From contig NZ_LYMK01000036.1 in the NCBI RefSeq assembly GCF_002157355.1, forward strand, positions 1 through 64,000: 64,000 nt of DNA, given 5' to 3'. The notes under the pieces were generated by a model. That model worked only from the letters and a program-made list of their open reading frames with translations. It made no database searches and was not told where the DNA came from. Position numbers and translations under genes: made by a program. This document shows, in pieces, positions 26,921 through 34,853 of this stretch (position 1 is its first letter; every line of letters starts with the position of its first letter). This stretch comes from Variovorax sp. JS1663. Lineage in GTDB: Bacteria; Pseudomonadota; Gammaproteobacteria; Burkholderiales; Burkholderiaceae_C.

Positions 26921-27518
26921 GGCTTCCGATTCTGCCCCGATGAACCTCACGCATCATTTCCTGATTGCGATGCCGGGTCTGACGGACAAGGCCTTCAGCC
27001 GCAGCGTGGTCTATCTCTGCGAGCACAGCGAGCGCGGTGCGCTCGGCCTGGTGATCAACAAGCCCAGCGACATCAACCTCGGCGTGCTGTTCGAGAAGAT
27101 CGAGCTTCGCCTCACGCGCCCCGAACTCGGCAGTGCGCCGGTGTTCCAGGGCGGTCCCGTGCAGACCGAGCGCGGCTTCGTCCTGCACGAGCCGGTGTTC
27201 GGGGAAGGCGAGAAGCCCAATGAGTCGGTCTACGCCTCCACCATGACCATCCCCGGCGGCCTGGAGATGACCACCTCCAAGGACGTGCTGGAGGCCCTGG
27301 CCACCGGCGCCGGCCCGCGCAAGGTGCTGGTCTCGCTCGGCTATGCCGCCTGGGGCGAGGGCCAGCTCGAATCCGAGCTGGCCGAGAACAGCTGGCTCAC
27401 CGTGGGCGCCGATCCGGCCGTGATCTTCGACACCCCCATCGAGCAGCGCTATGACAAGGCGCTGTCGCTGCTGGGCCTGCAGGCCTGGACGCTGTCGCCC
27501 GAAGCAGGGCATGCATGA
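26919..27518 (+). CDS. yqgE: UPF0301 protein YqgE
   Basis: A YqgE/AlgH-family protein. The conserved core begins NLTHHFLIAMPGLTDKAFSRSVVYLCEHSE, with GALGLVINKP and VFQGGPVQ following. The molecular role of the family is not settled. Starting at ATG 26919 gives 199 residues; ATG 26940 gives 192, closer to E. coli YqgE (187). A TAAAAT hexamer at 26906-26911 could be a -10 box, which would leave only the second start with a leader. It is followed by ruvX and pyrR, the yqgE-ruvX-pyrR-pyrB-pyrC order typical of beta- and gammaproteobacteria. Confidence 0.9.
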   Translation: MASDSAPMNLTHHFLIAMPGLTDKAFSRSVVYLCEHSERGALGLVINKPSDINLGVLFEKIELRLTRPELGSAPVFQGGPVQTERGFVLHEPVFGEGEKPNESVYASTMTIPGGLEMTTSKDVLEALATGAGPRKVLVSLGYAAWGEGQLESELAENSWLTVGADPAVIFDTPIEQRYDKALSLLGLQAWTLSPEAGHA

Positions 27519-27528
27519 GACTCCGGCA

Positions 27529-27951
27529 ATGCCCGACAGCGCTGCCCCTCCTGCTTCCGTTCCTTCCCACTTCCAAAGCTTCCTGGCCTTCGACTTCGGG
27601 CAGAAGCGCACCGGCGTGGCCAGCGGCAACCGGCTGCTGCGCAGCGCGACGCCGCAGCCCACCATCCGGGCCGAGGGCGACGCGCGTTTCGCGCAGGTCG
27701 AGGCCCGTATCCGCGAGTGGCAGCCCGATGCGCTGGTGGTGGGCGTTCCATACCATCCCGACGGCGCCGCGCACGACAACACCCGTGCCGCTCAGCGCTT
27801 CGCCCGCCAGCTGAAAGGGCGATTCGGCCTGCCCGTCTACGAGGTCGACGAGCGCTACAGCACGACCGAGGCGCTGGCCGGCGGCGCACGCGATGCCGAT
27901 GCCGCATCGGCCTGCATCATTCTTGAACAATTTCTGAGGAGTCTCCCGTGA
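27529..27951 (+). CDS. ruvX: Putative pre-16S rRNA nuclease RuvX/YqgF
   Basis: A 140-residue RNase H-fold protein. The first acidic motif is LAFDFGQKRTGVASGN; the second strand LVVGVPYHPDG and the third acidic motif YEVDERYSTTEA complete the fold. Homologues process 16S rRNA ends or act as Holliday-junction nucleases. I prefer ATG 27529 by family length (E. coli 138 residues); an ATG at 27511, overlapping the yqgE stop, is possible. The stop overlaps the pyrR GTG (GTGA). Confidence 0.92.
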   Translation: MPDSAAPPASVPSHFQSFLAFDFGQKRTGVASGNRLLRSATPQPTIRAEGDARFAQVEARIREWQPDALVVGVPYHPDGAAHDNTRAAQRFARQLKGRFGLPVYEVDERYSTTEALAGGARDADAASACIILEQFLRSLP

Positions 27952-28442
27952 CTGCCATCCCCGACGCCGAAGCGCTCTACCTCGAACTGCTGCGCGGCGT
28001 GAAAGCCTTGATACATCAGGATACGCGCCTGGTGGGCGTGACCTCCGGTGGTGCCTGGCTGGTCGAGCGCCTGCAGAAAGACCTGGGCCTGCCCGGCGCG
28101 CCCGGCATCATTTCCTCTGCCATGCACCGCGACGACTTCGCGCGCCGCGGGCTGGCCGCCAGCGCACAGACCTCGCTGCCCTTCGACGTGAACGGTGCCG
28201 ACGTGCTGCTGCTGGACGACGTGCTCTACACCGGCCGCACCATCCGCGCCGTGCTCAACGAGCTGTTCGACTTCGGCCGTCCCGGCTGCGTGCGGCTCGC
28301 GGTCATGGTCGACCGCGGCGGTCGCGAGCTGCCGGTGGCGGCGGATTTCGCCGCGGCCCGGCTCGAGCTGCCGGCGTCCCAGTCGTTCGCCCTCGCACGT
28401 GATGCCCAGGGCGTCTTCAGCTTCCAGGTGGAGCAAGCCTGA
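27948..28442 (+). CDS. pyrR: PyrR bifunctional regulator / uracil phosphoribosyltransferase
   Basis: A 164-residue type I phosphoribosyltransferase. The PRPP loop VLLLDDVLYTGRTIRAVLN is near residue 90, and LVGVTSGGAWLVERL and SAMHRDDFARRG are family segments. In Gram-positives PyrR attenuates pyr mRNA; in proteobacteria an operator role is uncertain, and I see no attenuator hairpin plus leader here. The start is GTG 27948, overlapping the ruvX stop. pyrB follows after an 88-base spacer filled by a dispersed repeat. Confidence 0.92.
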   Translation: MTAIPDAEALYLELLRGVKALIHQDTRLVGVTSGGAWLVERLQKDLGLPGAPGIISSAMHRDDFARRGLAASAQTSLPFDVNGADVLLLDDVLYTGRTIRAVLNELFDFGRPGCVRLAVMVDRGGRELPVAADFAAARLELPASQSFALARDAQGVFSFQVEQA

Positions 28443-28449
28443 TGAACAG

Positions 28450-28530
28450 CCCCCACGCTCATCACTTCGTGTATTCGCTGCCCCCCGAGGGGGCGCAGGC
28501 CTCCCTTGGGGCGGCCCGGCGGGAGTCCTG
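28450..28530. repeat. Dispersed GC-rich intergenic repeat, copy 2
   Basis: The pyrR-pyrB spacer has CACTTCGTGT (28463-28472), a CCCCCC/GGGGG stem (about 28481-28493) and CGGCCCGGC, matching copy 1 in the fis-purH spacer. Its right end, GGGAGTCCTG, directly precedes the pyrB ATG and supplies its Shine-Dalgarno sequence. Confidence 0.65.
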
Positions 28531-29493
28531 ATGCTCTACAAGCGCAACCCCCAGCTCAACAAGAACGGCGAGCTGATCCACCTCCTGTCCATCGAGGGCC
28601 TGCCCAAGGCCATCCTCACGCAGATCCTCGACACGGCGGCCAACTTCACCAGCGTGAGCGACCGCGAGGTCAAGAAGGTGCCGCTCCTGCGCGGCAAGAG
28701 CGTGTTCAACCTTTTCTTCGAGAACTCGACGCGCACCCGCACCACCTTCGAGATCGCGGCCAAGCGGCTGTCCGCGGACGTGATCAACCTCGACATTGCG
28801 CGCTCCTCTGCGAGCAAGGGCGAGTCGCTGCTCGACACCATCGCCAACCTGAGCGCGATGGCGGCAGACCTGTTCGTGGTGCGGCACAGCGAGTCGGGCG
28901 CGCCCTACCTGATCGCCCAGCACGTGGCGCCCCACGTGCACGTGGTGAACGCAGGCGACGGCCGCCATGCGCACCCGACGCAGGGGCTGCTCGACATGTA
29001 CACGATCCGCCACTACAAGAAGGACTTTTCCAACCTCACGGTGGCGATCGTCGGCGACGTGCTGCATTCGCGTGTGGCGCGCTCCGACATCCACGGCCTC
29101 ACTACCCTGGGCTGCGCCGAGGTGCGCGTGGTCGGGCCCAAGACCCTGGTGCCCGGCGACATGGCGCAGATGGGCGTGCGCGTGTGCCACTCGCTCGAGG
29201 AGGGCATCAAGGACTGCGACGTCATCATCATGCTGCGCCTGCAGAACGAGCGCATGAGCGGGGCGTTGCTGCCTTCGTCGCAGGAGTTCTTCAAGACCTA
29301 TGGCCTCACGCCGCAGAAGCTGCAACTGGCCAAGCCCGACGCGATCGTGATGCATCCGGGGCCCATCAATCGCGGGGTCGAGATCGACTCGGCGGTGGTC
29401 GACGGGCAGCAGAGCGTGATCCTGCCGCAGGTCACCTTCGGCATCGCCGTGCGCATGGCCGTGATGAGCATCGTCGCTGGAAACGAAGCATGA
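28531..29493 (+). CDS. pyrB: Aspartate carbamoyltransferase catalytic subunit
   Basis: A 320-residue ATCase, which joins carbamoyl phosphate and aspartate in pyrimidine synthesis. The carbamoyl-phosphate motif FENSTRTRTTFE is near residue 68, HPTQGLLD and VGDVLHSRVARSD follow, and the substrate loop ends MHPGPINRGVE. No pyrI regulatory gene is present. The stop overlaps the pyrX start (ATGA), which fits the dodecameric ATCase-PyrX complex of class A enzymes such as that of Pseudomonas. Confidence 0.97.
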   Translation: MLYKRNPQLNKNGELIHLLSIEGLPKAILTQILDTAANFTSVSDREVKKVPLLRGKSVFNLFFENSTRTRTTFEIAAKRLSADVINLDIARSSASKGESLLDTIANLSAMAADLFVVRHSESGAPYLIAQHVAPHVHVVNAGDGRHAHPTQGLLDMYTIRHYKKDFSNLTVAIVGDVLHSRVARSDIHGLTTLGCAEVRVVGPKTLVPGDMAQMGVRVCHSLEEGIKDCDVIIMLRLQNERMSGALLPSSQEFFKTYGLTPQKLQLAKPDAIVMHPGPINRGVEIDSAVVDGQQSVILPQVTFGIAVRMAVMSIVAGNEA

Positions 29494-30761
29494 GAATCCT
29501 GATCACCCACGGCCGCGTCATCGATCCAGCGTCCAGCCTCGACAGGCAGGCCGATGTGGCCGTTGCAGACGGCAAGCTGCTCGCCATCGGCGATATGCCC
29601 GCCGATTTCAACGCCGACCGCACCCTCGATGCCTCGGGCTGCCTCGTCCTTCCCGGCCTGGTCGACCTGGCCGCCCGCCTGCGCGAGCCCGGCTACGAGC
29701 ACGAGGGCATGCTGGAAAGCGAGATGGCCGCGGCCGTCGCCGGCGGCGTGACCAGCCTGGTCTGCCCACCCGACACCGACCCGGTGCTCGACGAGCCCGG
29801 CCTGGTCGAGATGCTCAAGTTCCGCGCCGAGAAGATGCAGGCCGCGCGCCTCTTCCCGCTGGGCGCGCTGACGCGCAGCCTGAAGGGCGAGGTGCTCACG
29901 GAAATGGCCGAGCTCACAGAGGCCGGCTGCATCGGCTTCAGCCAGGCCGACGTGCCGCTGTCCAACACCCAGGTCTTGCAGCGCGCGCTGCTCTACGCCA
30001 GCACCTTCGGCTACACCGTGTGGCTGCGGCCGCAGGACCGCGACCTGGGGCAGGGCGTGGCGGCCAGCGGCCCGCTCGCCACGCGCCTGGGCCTGTCCGG
30101 CGTGCCGGTGGCGGCCGAAACGATCGCGGTCTTCACCATGATCGAACTGATGCGCAGCACGGGCGCGCGCGTCCACTTGTGCCGCCTGTCGAGCGCGGCC
30201 GGCGTCGCACTGGTGCGCGCGGCCAAGGCCGAGGGCTTGCCGCTGTCCTGCGACGTCAGCATCAACTCGCTGCACCTGGCAGACACCGACATCGGCTACT
30301 TCGACAGCCGCGCAAGGCTCAACCCGCCGCTGCGGCAGCAGCGCGACCGCGATGCGCTCTCGGCCGCGCTGGCCGACGGCACCATCGACGCGCTGGTGTC
30401 GGACCACACCCCGGTGGAAGCCGACGCCAAGACCCTGCCCTTCGCCGAGAGCGAGCCCGGCGCCAGCGGTCTCGAACTGCTGCTGCCGCTGGCCCTGCAG
30501 TGGGGCGAGCAGAGCGGCGCAGGCATCATGCGTGCGATCGAGGTGGTGAGCGCCGCGCCGGCGCGGCTGATCGGCGCTGCCGAGGCGGGCCGCCTGGCGC
30601 CGGGTGCGGCGGCCGATCTCTGCGTGGCAGATCCCGCCATCGAATGGCAGGTGCAGCCCGAGGCGCTACGCAGCCAGGGCAAGCACACGCCCTTCGGCGG
30701 CTACGCCCTCCGGGGGCGGGCCAGGCATACGCTGGTTGGTGGCCGGCTCGTCCACGGCTGA
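29490..30761 (+). CDS. pyrX: Dihydroorotase-like ATCase partner PyrX (inactive)
   Basis: A 423-residue class I dihydroorotase homologue. The metal-binding D-x-H-x-H motif before LREPG is replaced: residues 59-63 read DLAAR, so both ligand histidines (61 and 63) are lost. That is the hallmark of PyrX (often annotated pyrC'), a catalytically dead subunit needed to assemble proteobacterial ATCase. The overall fold is retained, including LSDHTPVE-like VSDHTPVEADAK and GAAADLCV. It is coupled to pyrB by an ATGA overlap. The active enzyme is probably the class II PyrC at 55462-56508. Confidence 0.93.
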   Translation: MRILITHGRVIDPASSLDRQADVAVADGKLLAIGDMPADFNADRTLDASGCLVLPGLVDLAARLREPGYEHEGMLESEMAAAVAGGVTSLVCPPDTDPVLDEPGLVEMLKFRAEKMQAARLFPLGALTRSLKGEVLTEMAELTEAGCIGFSQADVPLSNTQVLQRALLYASTFGYTVWLRPQDRDLGQGVAASGPLATRLGLSGVPVAAETIAVFTMIELMRSTGARVHLCRLSSAAGVALVRAAKAEGLPLSCDVSINSLHLADTDIGYFDSRARLNPPLRQQRDRDALSAALADGTIDALVSDHTPVEADAKTLPFAESEPGASGLELLLPLALQWGEQSGAGIMRAIEVVSAAPARLIGAAEAGRLAPGAAADLCVADPAIEWQVQPEALRSQGKHTPFGGYALRGRARHTLVGGRLVHG

Positions 30762-30778
30762 GGCCGCGCGCGCCGCCG

Positions 30779-31522
30779 ATGCAGTCCTTGTCTGCTTTTC
30801 TCAAACTGCTGCGCGCCCTGGCCCATGCGCATGCCGGCTGGTGGACCATCCGCACCAAGTTCCCGAAGCTTTCCCAGGCCGAGCGTGAGCAGCATGTGCA
30901 GGAATGGGCGCAGCAGATGCTCACGCTCATGGGCATCCGCCTGGAGGTGCGTGGCACACCGCCCGCGCAGGGGCCTGTGCTCATGGTGAGCAACCATGTG
31001 TCATGGCTGGACATCCTCACCATCCACGCAGCGCGGCACGTGCGCTTCGTCTCCAAGGCGAACGTGCAGCGCTGGCCGCTGATCGGGACGCTGTCCAACG
31101 GCGCTGGTTCGCTCTACATCGAGCGCGAGCGGCGCCGCGACGCGCTGCGCGTGGTGCACCACATGACCGAGGCGCTGGGCAAGGGCGACGTGATCGCGGT
31201 CTTTCCAGAGGGCACCACCGGCGACGGCAGCACCTTGTTGCCCTTCCATGCCAATCTGCTTCAGGCGGCCATTTCATCCGGCGCGCCGGTTCAGCCAGCG
31301 GCACTGCGCTTTGCCGATGCGGCCAGCGGCGCCACCAGTCTTGCGCCGCGTTACATCGGGGCGGACAACCTGTGGGTGTCGCTCTGGCGAGTGCTGAAGG
31401 CGCCGCCGCTGCTGGCGATCGTGCACTTCGGCGAGCCGCAGGCATCCTGGGGACGGGACCGGCGGGCTTGGGCGCTGTCGCTGCATGCGGACGTGCAGGT
31501 CCTGTGGCACGAGACTCACTGA
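30779..31522 (+). CDS. plsC: 1-acyl-sn-glycerol-3-phosphate acyltransferase
   Basis: A 247-residue PlsC/LPLAT-family acyltransferase of phospholipid synthesis. The catalytic NHxxxxD motif is SNHVSWLDI (about residues 64-72), followed by the acceptor-binding FPEGTTGDG near residue 142. The N-terminal helix SAFLKLLRALAHAHAG may tether it to the inner membrane. The ATG at 30779 lies 17 bases after pyrX, so it is probably cotranscribed with the pyr genes. A hairpin follows the stop but faces the other strand. Confidence 0.9.
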   Translation: MQSLSAFLKLLRALAHAHAGWWTIRTKFPKLSQAEREQHVQEWAQQMLTLMGIRLEVRGTPPAQGPVLMVSNHVSWLDILTIHAARHVRFVSKANVQRWPLIGTLSNGAGSLYIERERRRDALRVVHHMTEALGKGDVIAVFPEGTTGDGSTLLPFHANLLQAAISSGAPVQPAALRFADAASGATSLAPRYIGADNLWVSLWRVLKAPPLLAIVHFGEPQASWGRDRRAWALSLHADVQVLWHETH

Positions 31523-31896
31523 ACGCCGGCCCAAAAAAACAGCGCCCCGAAGGGCGCTGTGCAACGGCGCCAAGGGCGCCGGGGAGGAGGAAACAGTGGC
31601 GTTCGTCGCTGTCGGGATGCCAACGGAAATCACGAACCTTTTTCCGATGGCGTTGAGCACAGCTTAGTTGCCATCTCGGGGTCCTTCCTGCCGGAAAAGG
31701 CAATCCCCGTGCGTGGTCCCCGGCCTACAGGCGGCCTTGCCGGAGCAGCTTCTGCTGCACCGCGGCGAACGTTGCGTGAACGAGTCGACGCGGCTGACAA
31801 CCCGACGGCGATCGAATCTGGTCAATTGTCGCGAGAGATCGAGCGCTTGCGCAGCGCCGGACATCATTCGCGCACATTCAGCCAACCGGACGAGCC
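31523..31896. other. 374-base gap with hairpins, no assignable gene
   Basis: Apart from the minus-strand terminator and the second hairpin (CGGCGCC/GGCGCCG, 31565-31581), I see only two short reading frames. One is on the plus strand: GGGGAGGAGG at 31581-31590, then GTG 31596, with 23 codons ending at 31667. The other is a 14-codon minus-strand frame after GGAAGGA. Neither resembles a known peptide. A minus-strand small RNA ending at the terminator is possible, but no known RNA family was recognised. Confidence 0.4.
31533..31560 (-). terminator. Rho-independent terminator, minus-strand orientation
   Basis: CAGCGCCC (31540-31547) pairs with GGGCGCTG (31552-31559) around CGAA. Seven A residues at 31533-31539 become a U-tract only in minus-strand RNA. 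No annotated minus-strand gene ends here; the nearest is the NadM-Nudix gene, whose stop is at 32638. A second hairpin lies at 31565-31581. Confidence 0.7.
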
Positions 31897-32274
31897 ATGG
31901 ACGCCATTCTTCTGCTGATCGCCATCAGCTTTCTTTCCGTGCCCTTTCTGCAGGAATCCGAAGCCCAGGGGGCGAGGCTTCGGCGCTTTCCGGACCTGCC
32001 ACAGATTCTGCGACTGGCGCATGTACGTCGATGCGGCTGGCTCGGCCCCTTCTGCGGCCTCACTCTTTTCCTCTTCATCCTGGTTCTGGCCCGCGGGCGC
32101 GCTGCCGCCGTGGACGGCCTGGTCCTGGCCCTTCATGCCGCCATCATCCAGTGCGTGCTGTGGACGGTGGTCGTCCTGAACGTGCGCCGTCGGGCGCGTG
32201 CTCCGAATGGTCAAGGAGTCGCACTCGGCACGGCGGCATGCGCTGACGTTCAATCACTGTTGCACCGCTCATGA
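31897..32274 (+). CDS. Small hypothetical membrane protein
   Basis: A 125-residue protein of unknown family. A hydrophobic N-terminus (about 3-20) and two further hydrophobic stretches (about 50-68 and 72-96) with flanking arginines suggest an integral inner-membrane protein with two or three segments. No motif recognised. Its stop overlaps the start of the lipoprotein gene (ATGA), so the two are probably translated together. No clear Shine-Dalgarno sequence precedes ATG 31897. Confidence 0.6.
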   Translation: MDAILLLIAISFLSVPFLQESEAQGARLRRFPDLPQILRLAHVRRCGWLGPFCGLTLFLFILVLARGRAAAVDGLVLALHAAIIQCVLWTVVVLNVRRRARAPNGQGVALGTAACADVQSLLHRS

Positions 32275-32609
32275 GCGCTGGCGGCCGCTCGGTTCGGCTG
32301 GCGCCGTTCCTGCTGTCATTGGCCGCGCTGGGCGCCTGTCAGTTCCGCGGCGAGCCGAGACCTCTTTCATCGGATGCTCCTTCGCCACCGGCCTTCGTCG
32401 ATGCGCCGGCGCGCTGCACGGCGGCGCGTATCCGATTCGGACTGGGCCAGCGTGCCAGCCTGCCCCTGCTGGAGGAAATGCGCCTGCGTGCTGGCGCGCG
32501 TCGGGCGCGCATCGCGTTGCCGACCGACGCGCCGCTGCCCTATGACGCCGCACGCCTGATGGTGGACATCGAGCCGAACGGCCGCGTGGTCGGGGCGCGC
32601 TGCGGCTGA
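32271..32609 (+). CDS. I78-type peptidase inhibitor lipoprotein
   Basis: A 112-residue lipoprotein. The signal ends in a lipobox LGAC with the lipidated cysteine at residue 23. After a short Pro/Ser-rich spacer, the C-terminal domain (about 46-112) reads CTAARIRFGLGQRA, then AGARRARIALPTD, then DAARLMVDIEPNGRVVGARCG. This is the pattern of the I78 serine-peptidase inhibitor family (GQ, R-G-A, R-L, terminal CG with a paired cysteine). It is expected on the periplasmic face, protecting against peptidases. It overlaps the preceding membrane-protein gene by four bases. The family call is by eye and needs a profile search. Confidence 0.7.
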   Translation: MSAGGRSVRLAPFLLSLAALGACQFRGEPRPLSSDAPSPPAFVDAPARCTAARIRFGLGQRASLPLLEEMRLRAGARRARIALPTDAPLPYDAARLMVDIEPNGRVVGARCG

Positions 32610-32637
32610 CTTCCTGCCTCGGGCGCGTCTGCGCGCT

Positions 32638-33711
32638 TCAGGCGTCGATGGGAGGGCGGGGCAGCAGGCCCAGGAAGTGGTCGAGCATCTGGAAGTGATC
32701 GTCCAGGAGCTGGTCCTCCAGGCTGGTCAGTGCCTGGACCGGGATCCACTCGGCGGCCGCGGCATCGTCATCGGCACGCACGGCGGGCGGGTGGCGATCA
32801 CCCAGATCGAAGAAATGACCGTGAGTGATGGTGCGGCCGCGCTGGCTTCGGTCGGGGCGGTCGAAGACCTCGGTGCTGGCCAGGCAGGCAAGAAGTTCAG
32901 CCGGGGGCAGGTCCAGATGCGTCTCTTCCTCCAGCTCGCGCAGCGCGGACTGCAGTGTCGTTTCCCGCAGTTCCAGGAAGCCGCCCGGCACCGCACGCAG
33001 GCCCTTGCCCGGTGCGTGGCCGCGGCGGATCAGCAGCACATGCTCCCCGCACCTGACCACGCAATCCACCGTGACCAGAACGACCGGGTAGGGCGCCACC
33101 GACCAGGAGGCATCGTGCTGACGCAGCATCTCCCATTCCTGGGCGAGCGCGGCATGATGCGGCGTCTTCATCCATGATTGCAGGAAGCCCAGAGTGCCGG
33201 CCGGGACTGCGCGTGACAACGCCTCCGGTGCGTCTTTCGCGCCGCTGAAAAGGGCCTCGCGGACAGTGGCCGCGCTCGCGCTGTGTACGCGCTCGATGGC
33301 ATGGAGCGTCCAGCCGTCGAAGCCGTGCAGGTAGTCCCGCGTGGCGTCCTTGACATGGCCGACCAGCACGGTGCTCGCGGGAGATGCCACGCCCTGAAGG
33401 GCCAGCGCCGCATCGACGGCGAGGCGCAGCTCGACGAACCAGCGCTCCTCGTCGAAGTGGTCGCGCATCGGCACGAACAGCACCCGGGCACGGTCGGCCT
33501 CGTCCAGTGCCAGCCGGATCATGTCCGCGCGCTCCTGCCAGCTGAAGGGATTCTTGGGCGAACGCGCCTGGAAGGCCGAGCCGATCACCACCGCCACGTG
33601 GCGCGCCGCATCGAGGGCCCTGCGCAGCAGGACCTGGTGGGCATTGTGGAAGGGCTGAAAGCGGCCGACAAGAACCGCGAGGTCATGGCTGGCGCTCGGG
33701 CGGTGGATCAT
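32638..33711 (-). CDS. NadM-type adenylyltransferase / Nudix hydrolase fusion
   Basis: A 357-residue two-domain protein. The N-terminal nucleotidyltransferase (about 10-185) has VGRFQPFHNAH, the (H/T)xGH-type motif of NadM, which makes NAD from NMN and ATP. The C-terminal Nudix domain (about 200-345) has the box GGFLELRETTLQSALRELEEET, expected to hydrolyse ADP-ribose or related pyrophosphates. This fusion is known in cyanobacteria and proteobacteria (slr0787-like) and links NAD salvage to ADP-ribose clean-up. It stands alone, convergent with the inhibitor gene. Confidence 0.9.
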   Translation of the reverse strand: MIHRPSASHDLAVLVGRFQPFHNAHQVLLRRALDAARHVAVVIGSAFQARSPKNPFSWQERADMIRLALDEADRARVLFVPMRDHFDEERWFVELRLAVDAALALQGVASPASTVLVGHVKDATRDYLHGFDGWTLHAIERVHSASAATVREALFSGAKDAPEALSRAVPAGTLGFLQSWMKTPHHAALAQEWEMLRQHDASWSVAPYPVVLVTVDCVVRCGEHVLLIRRGHAPGKGLRAVPGGFLELRETTLQSALRELEEETHLDLPPAELLACLASTEVFDRPDRSQRGRTITHGHFFDLGDRHPPAVRADDDAAAAEWIPVQALTSLEDQLLDDHFQMLDHFLGLLPRPPIDA

Positions 33712-33831
33712 GTTGAGGGTGGAGTCGCCGCGGCGAGCGCGTGAGGATCTTCCATCTTACCCACGAAGCCGTCCCATCAGGAGATCGACCGGCGCGCCGC
33801 TGGGCCGGCCGTCAAGCGTCAGCGCGACAAG

Positions 33832-34815
33832 TCAATCCAGCTTGACACCCGTCTCCTTGATCAGCCGCTCCCACGCCGGCCGTTCCTTCTTGTACGCGGC
33901 GGCGAAGGCCTCGGGCGAGCTGTCCTTCAGCTCGAAGCCCATGGCCGCCACTTTCTGCTGCACGTCGGGCTGCTGCGTGGCCTTGCGGATCTCGTCGGCC
34001 AAGCGCTTGACGATGGGCACCGGCGTCTTCGCCGGCACCGCCACCGCCAGCCAGCCGGTCAGGCGATAGGTGTCGTCCTTCAGGCCCTGTTCTGCGAGCG
34101 TGGGCACGTTGGGCAGCGTGGAAAGGCGGCGCTCGCCGGTCACGCCGATCGCGTTGAGCTTGCCGGCCTCGATCTGCGGCTTGGCCTGCAGCGCGCTGGC
34201 GTACGCCATCTGGATCTGGCCGCCGATCAGGTCCTGGATCATCGGCGCCTCGCCCTTGTAGGCCGCGTGGTTCATGTCGGCGTTCTGCGTTGCGCTCATG
34301 TGGGCGCCGGCCAGGTGCGGGTAGGCGCCCAGGCCGTAGGAGCCGTAGGCCAGCTTGCTCTTGTTGGCCGCCACGTATTTGAGCAGCTCGGGCCCGGTCT
34401 TGGCCGGCACGCTGGGATGCGTCACCAGCACCAGCGGGCCCATCGCCACCTGGTAGACCAGGGTGAGGTCGCGCTCGGGGTTGTAGGGCAGCTTTTCGTA
34501 GAGGAACTGGTTGGTCAGGAGCGCGTTCGACAGCGACAGCGTGATGGTGTAGCCGTCCGGCGCAGCCTTCGCGACCGCGTCGGTACCGATGATGCCGGCC
34601 GCGCCGGGCTTGTTGTCGATCACCACCGGCTGGCCCATGCTGGCCGACAGTTTCTCGGCGAGCACGCGCGCCAGCACGTCGGTGCCGCCGCCGGCGGCGA
34701 AGGGCACGACCATCTTGATGGGCTTGCTGGGGTAGTTCTGGGCGAGCGCGGGCGCTCCGGCGGCGAGGGCGAAGGCCGCGGCGAGGAGCGAGCGGCGGGT
34801 CGGGTCGAATCTCAT
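33832..34815 (-). CDS. Bug/TctC-type solute-binding protein
   Basis: A 327-residue periplasmic receptor of the tripartite tricarboxylate transporter family. The signal peptide contains TRRSLLAAAFALAAGAPALAQ, with twin arginines suggesting Tat export. The mature N-terminus YPSKPIKMVVPFAAGGGTDVLAR, VIDNKPGAAGIIG and AKAAPDGYT are Bug signatures. These proteins bind carboxylates. No TctA/TctB genes adjoin, as is usual for the many Bug orphans of Comamonadaceae. As the last gene of the pim-like operon it probably captures the substrate of that pathway. Confidence 0.9.
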   Translation of the reverse strand: MRFDPTRRSLLAAAFALAAGAPALAQNYPSKPIKMVVPFAAGGGTDVLARVLAEKLSASMGQPVVIDNKPGAAGIIGTDAVAKAAPDGYTITLSLSNALLTNQFLYEKLPYNPERDLTLVYQVAMGPLVLVTHPSVPAKTGPELLKYVAANKSKLAYGSYGLGAYPHLAGAHMSATQNADMNHAAYKGEAPMIQDLIGGQIQMAYASALQAKPQIEAGKLNAIGVTGERRLSTLPNVPTLAEQGLKDDTYRLTGWLAVAVPAKTPVPIVKRLADEIRKATQQPDVQQKVAAMGFELKDSSPEAFAAAYKKERPAWERLIKETGVKLD

Positions 34816-34853
34816 GGTTGTCTCCGGATGCATCGGGAAGGGAGTAACGGGGC

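Noticed and set aside
31897..32246. Overlapping alternative frame from 31668 through the small membrane protein gene
   Set aside because: It is arginine/serine-rich without hydrophobic segments and has no ribosome binding site; the 31897 frame has clear membrane segments and is coupled to the next gene.
32363..32400. Resemblance of the I78 lipoprotein spacer (CATCGGATGCTCCTTCGCC) to the left part of the 25361 repeat
   Set aside because: The match is short and the stem region is missing; it could be chance in GC-rich sequence.
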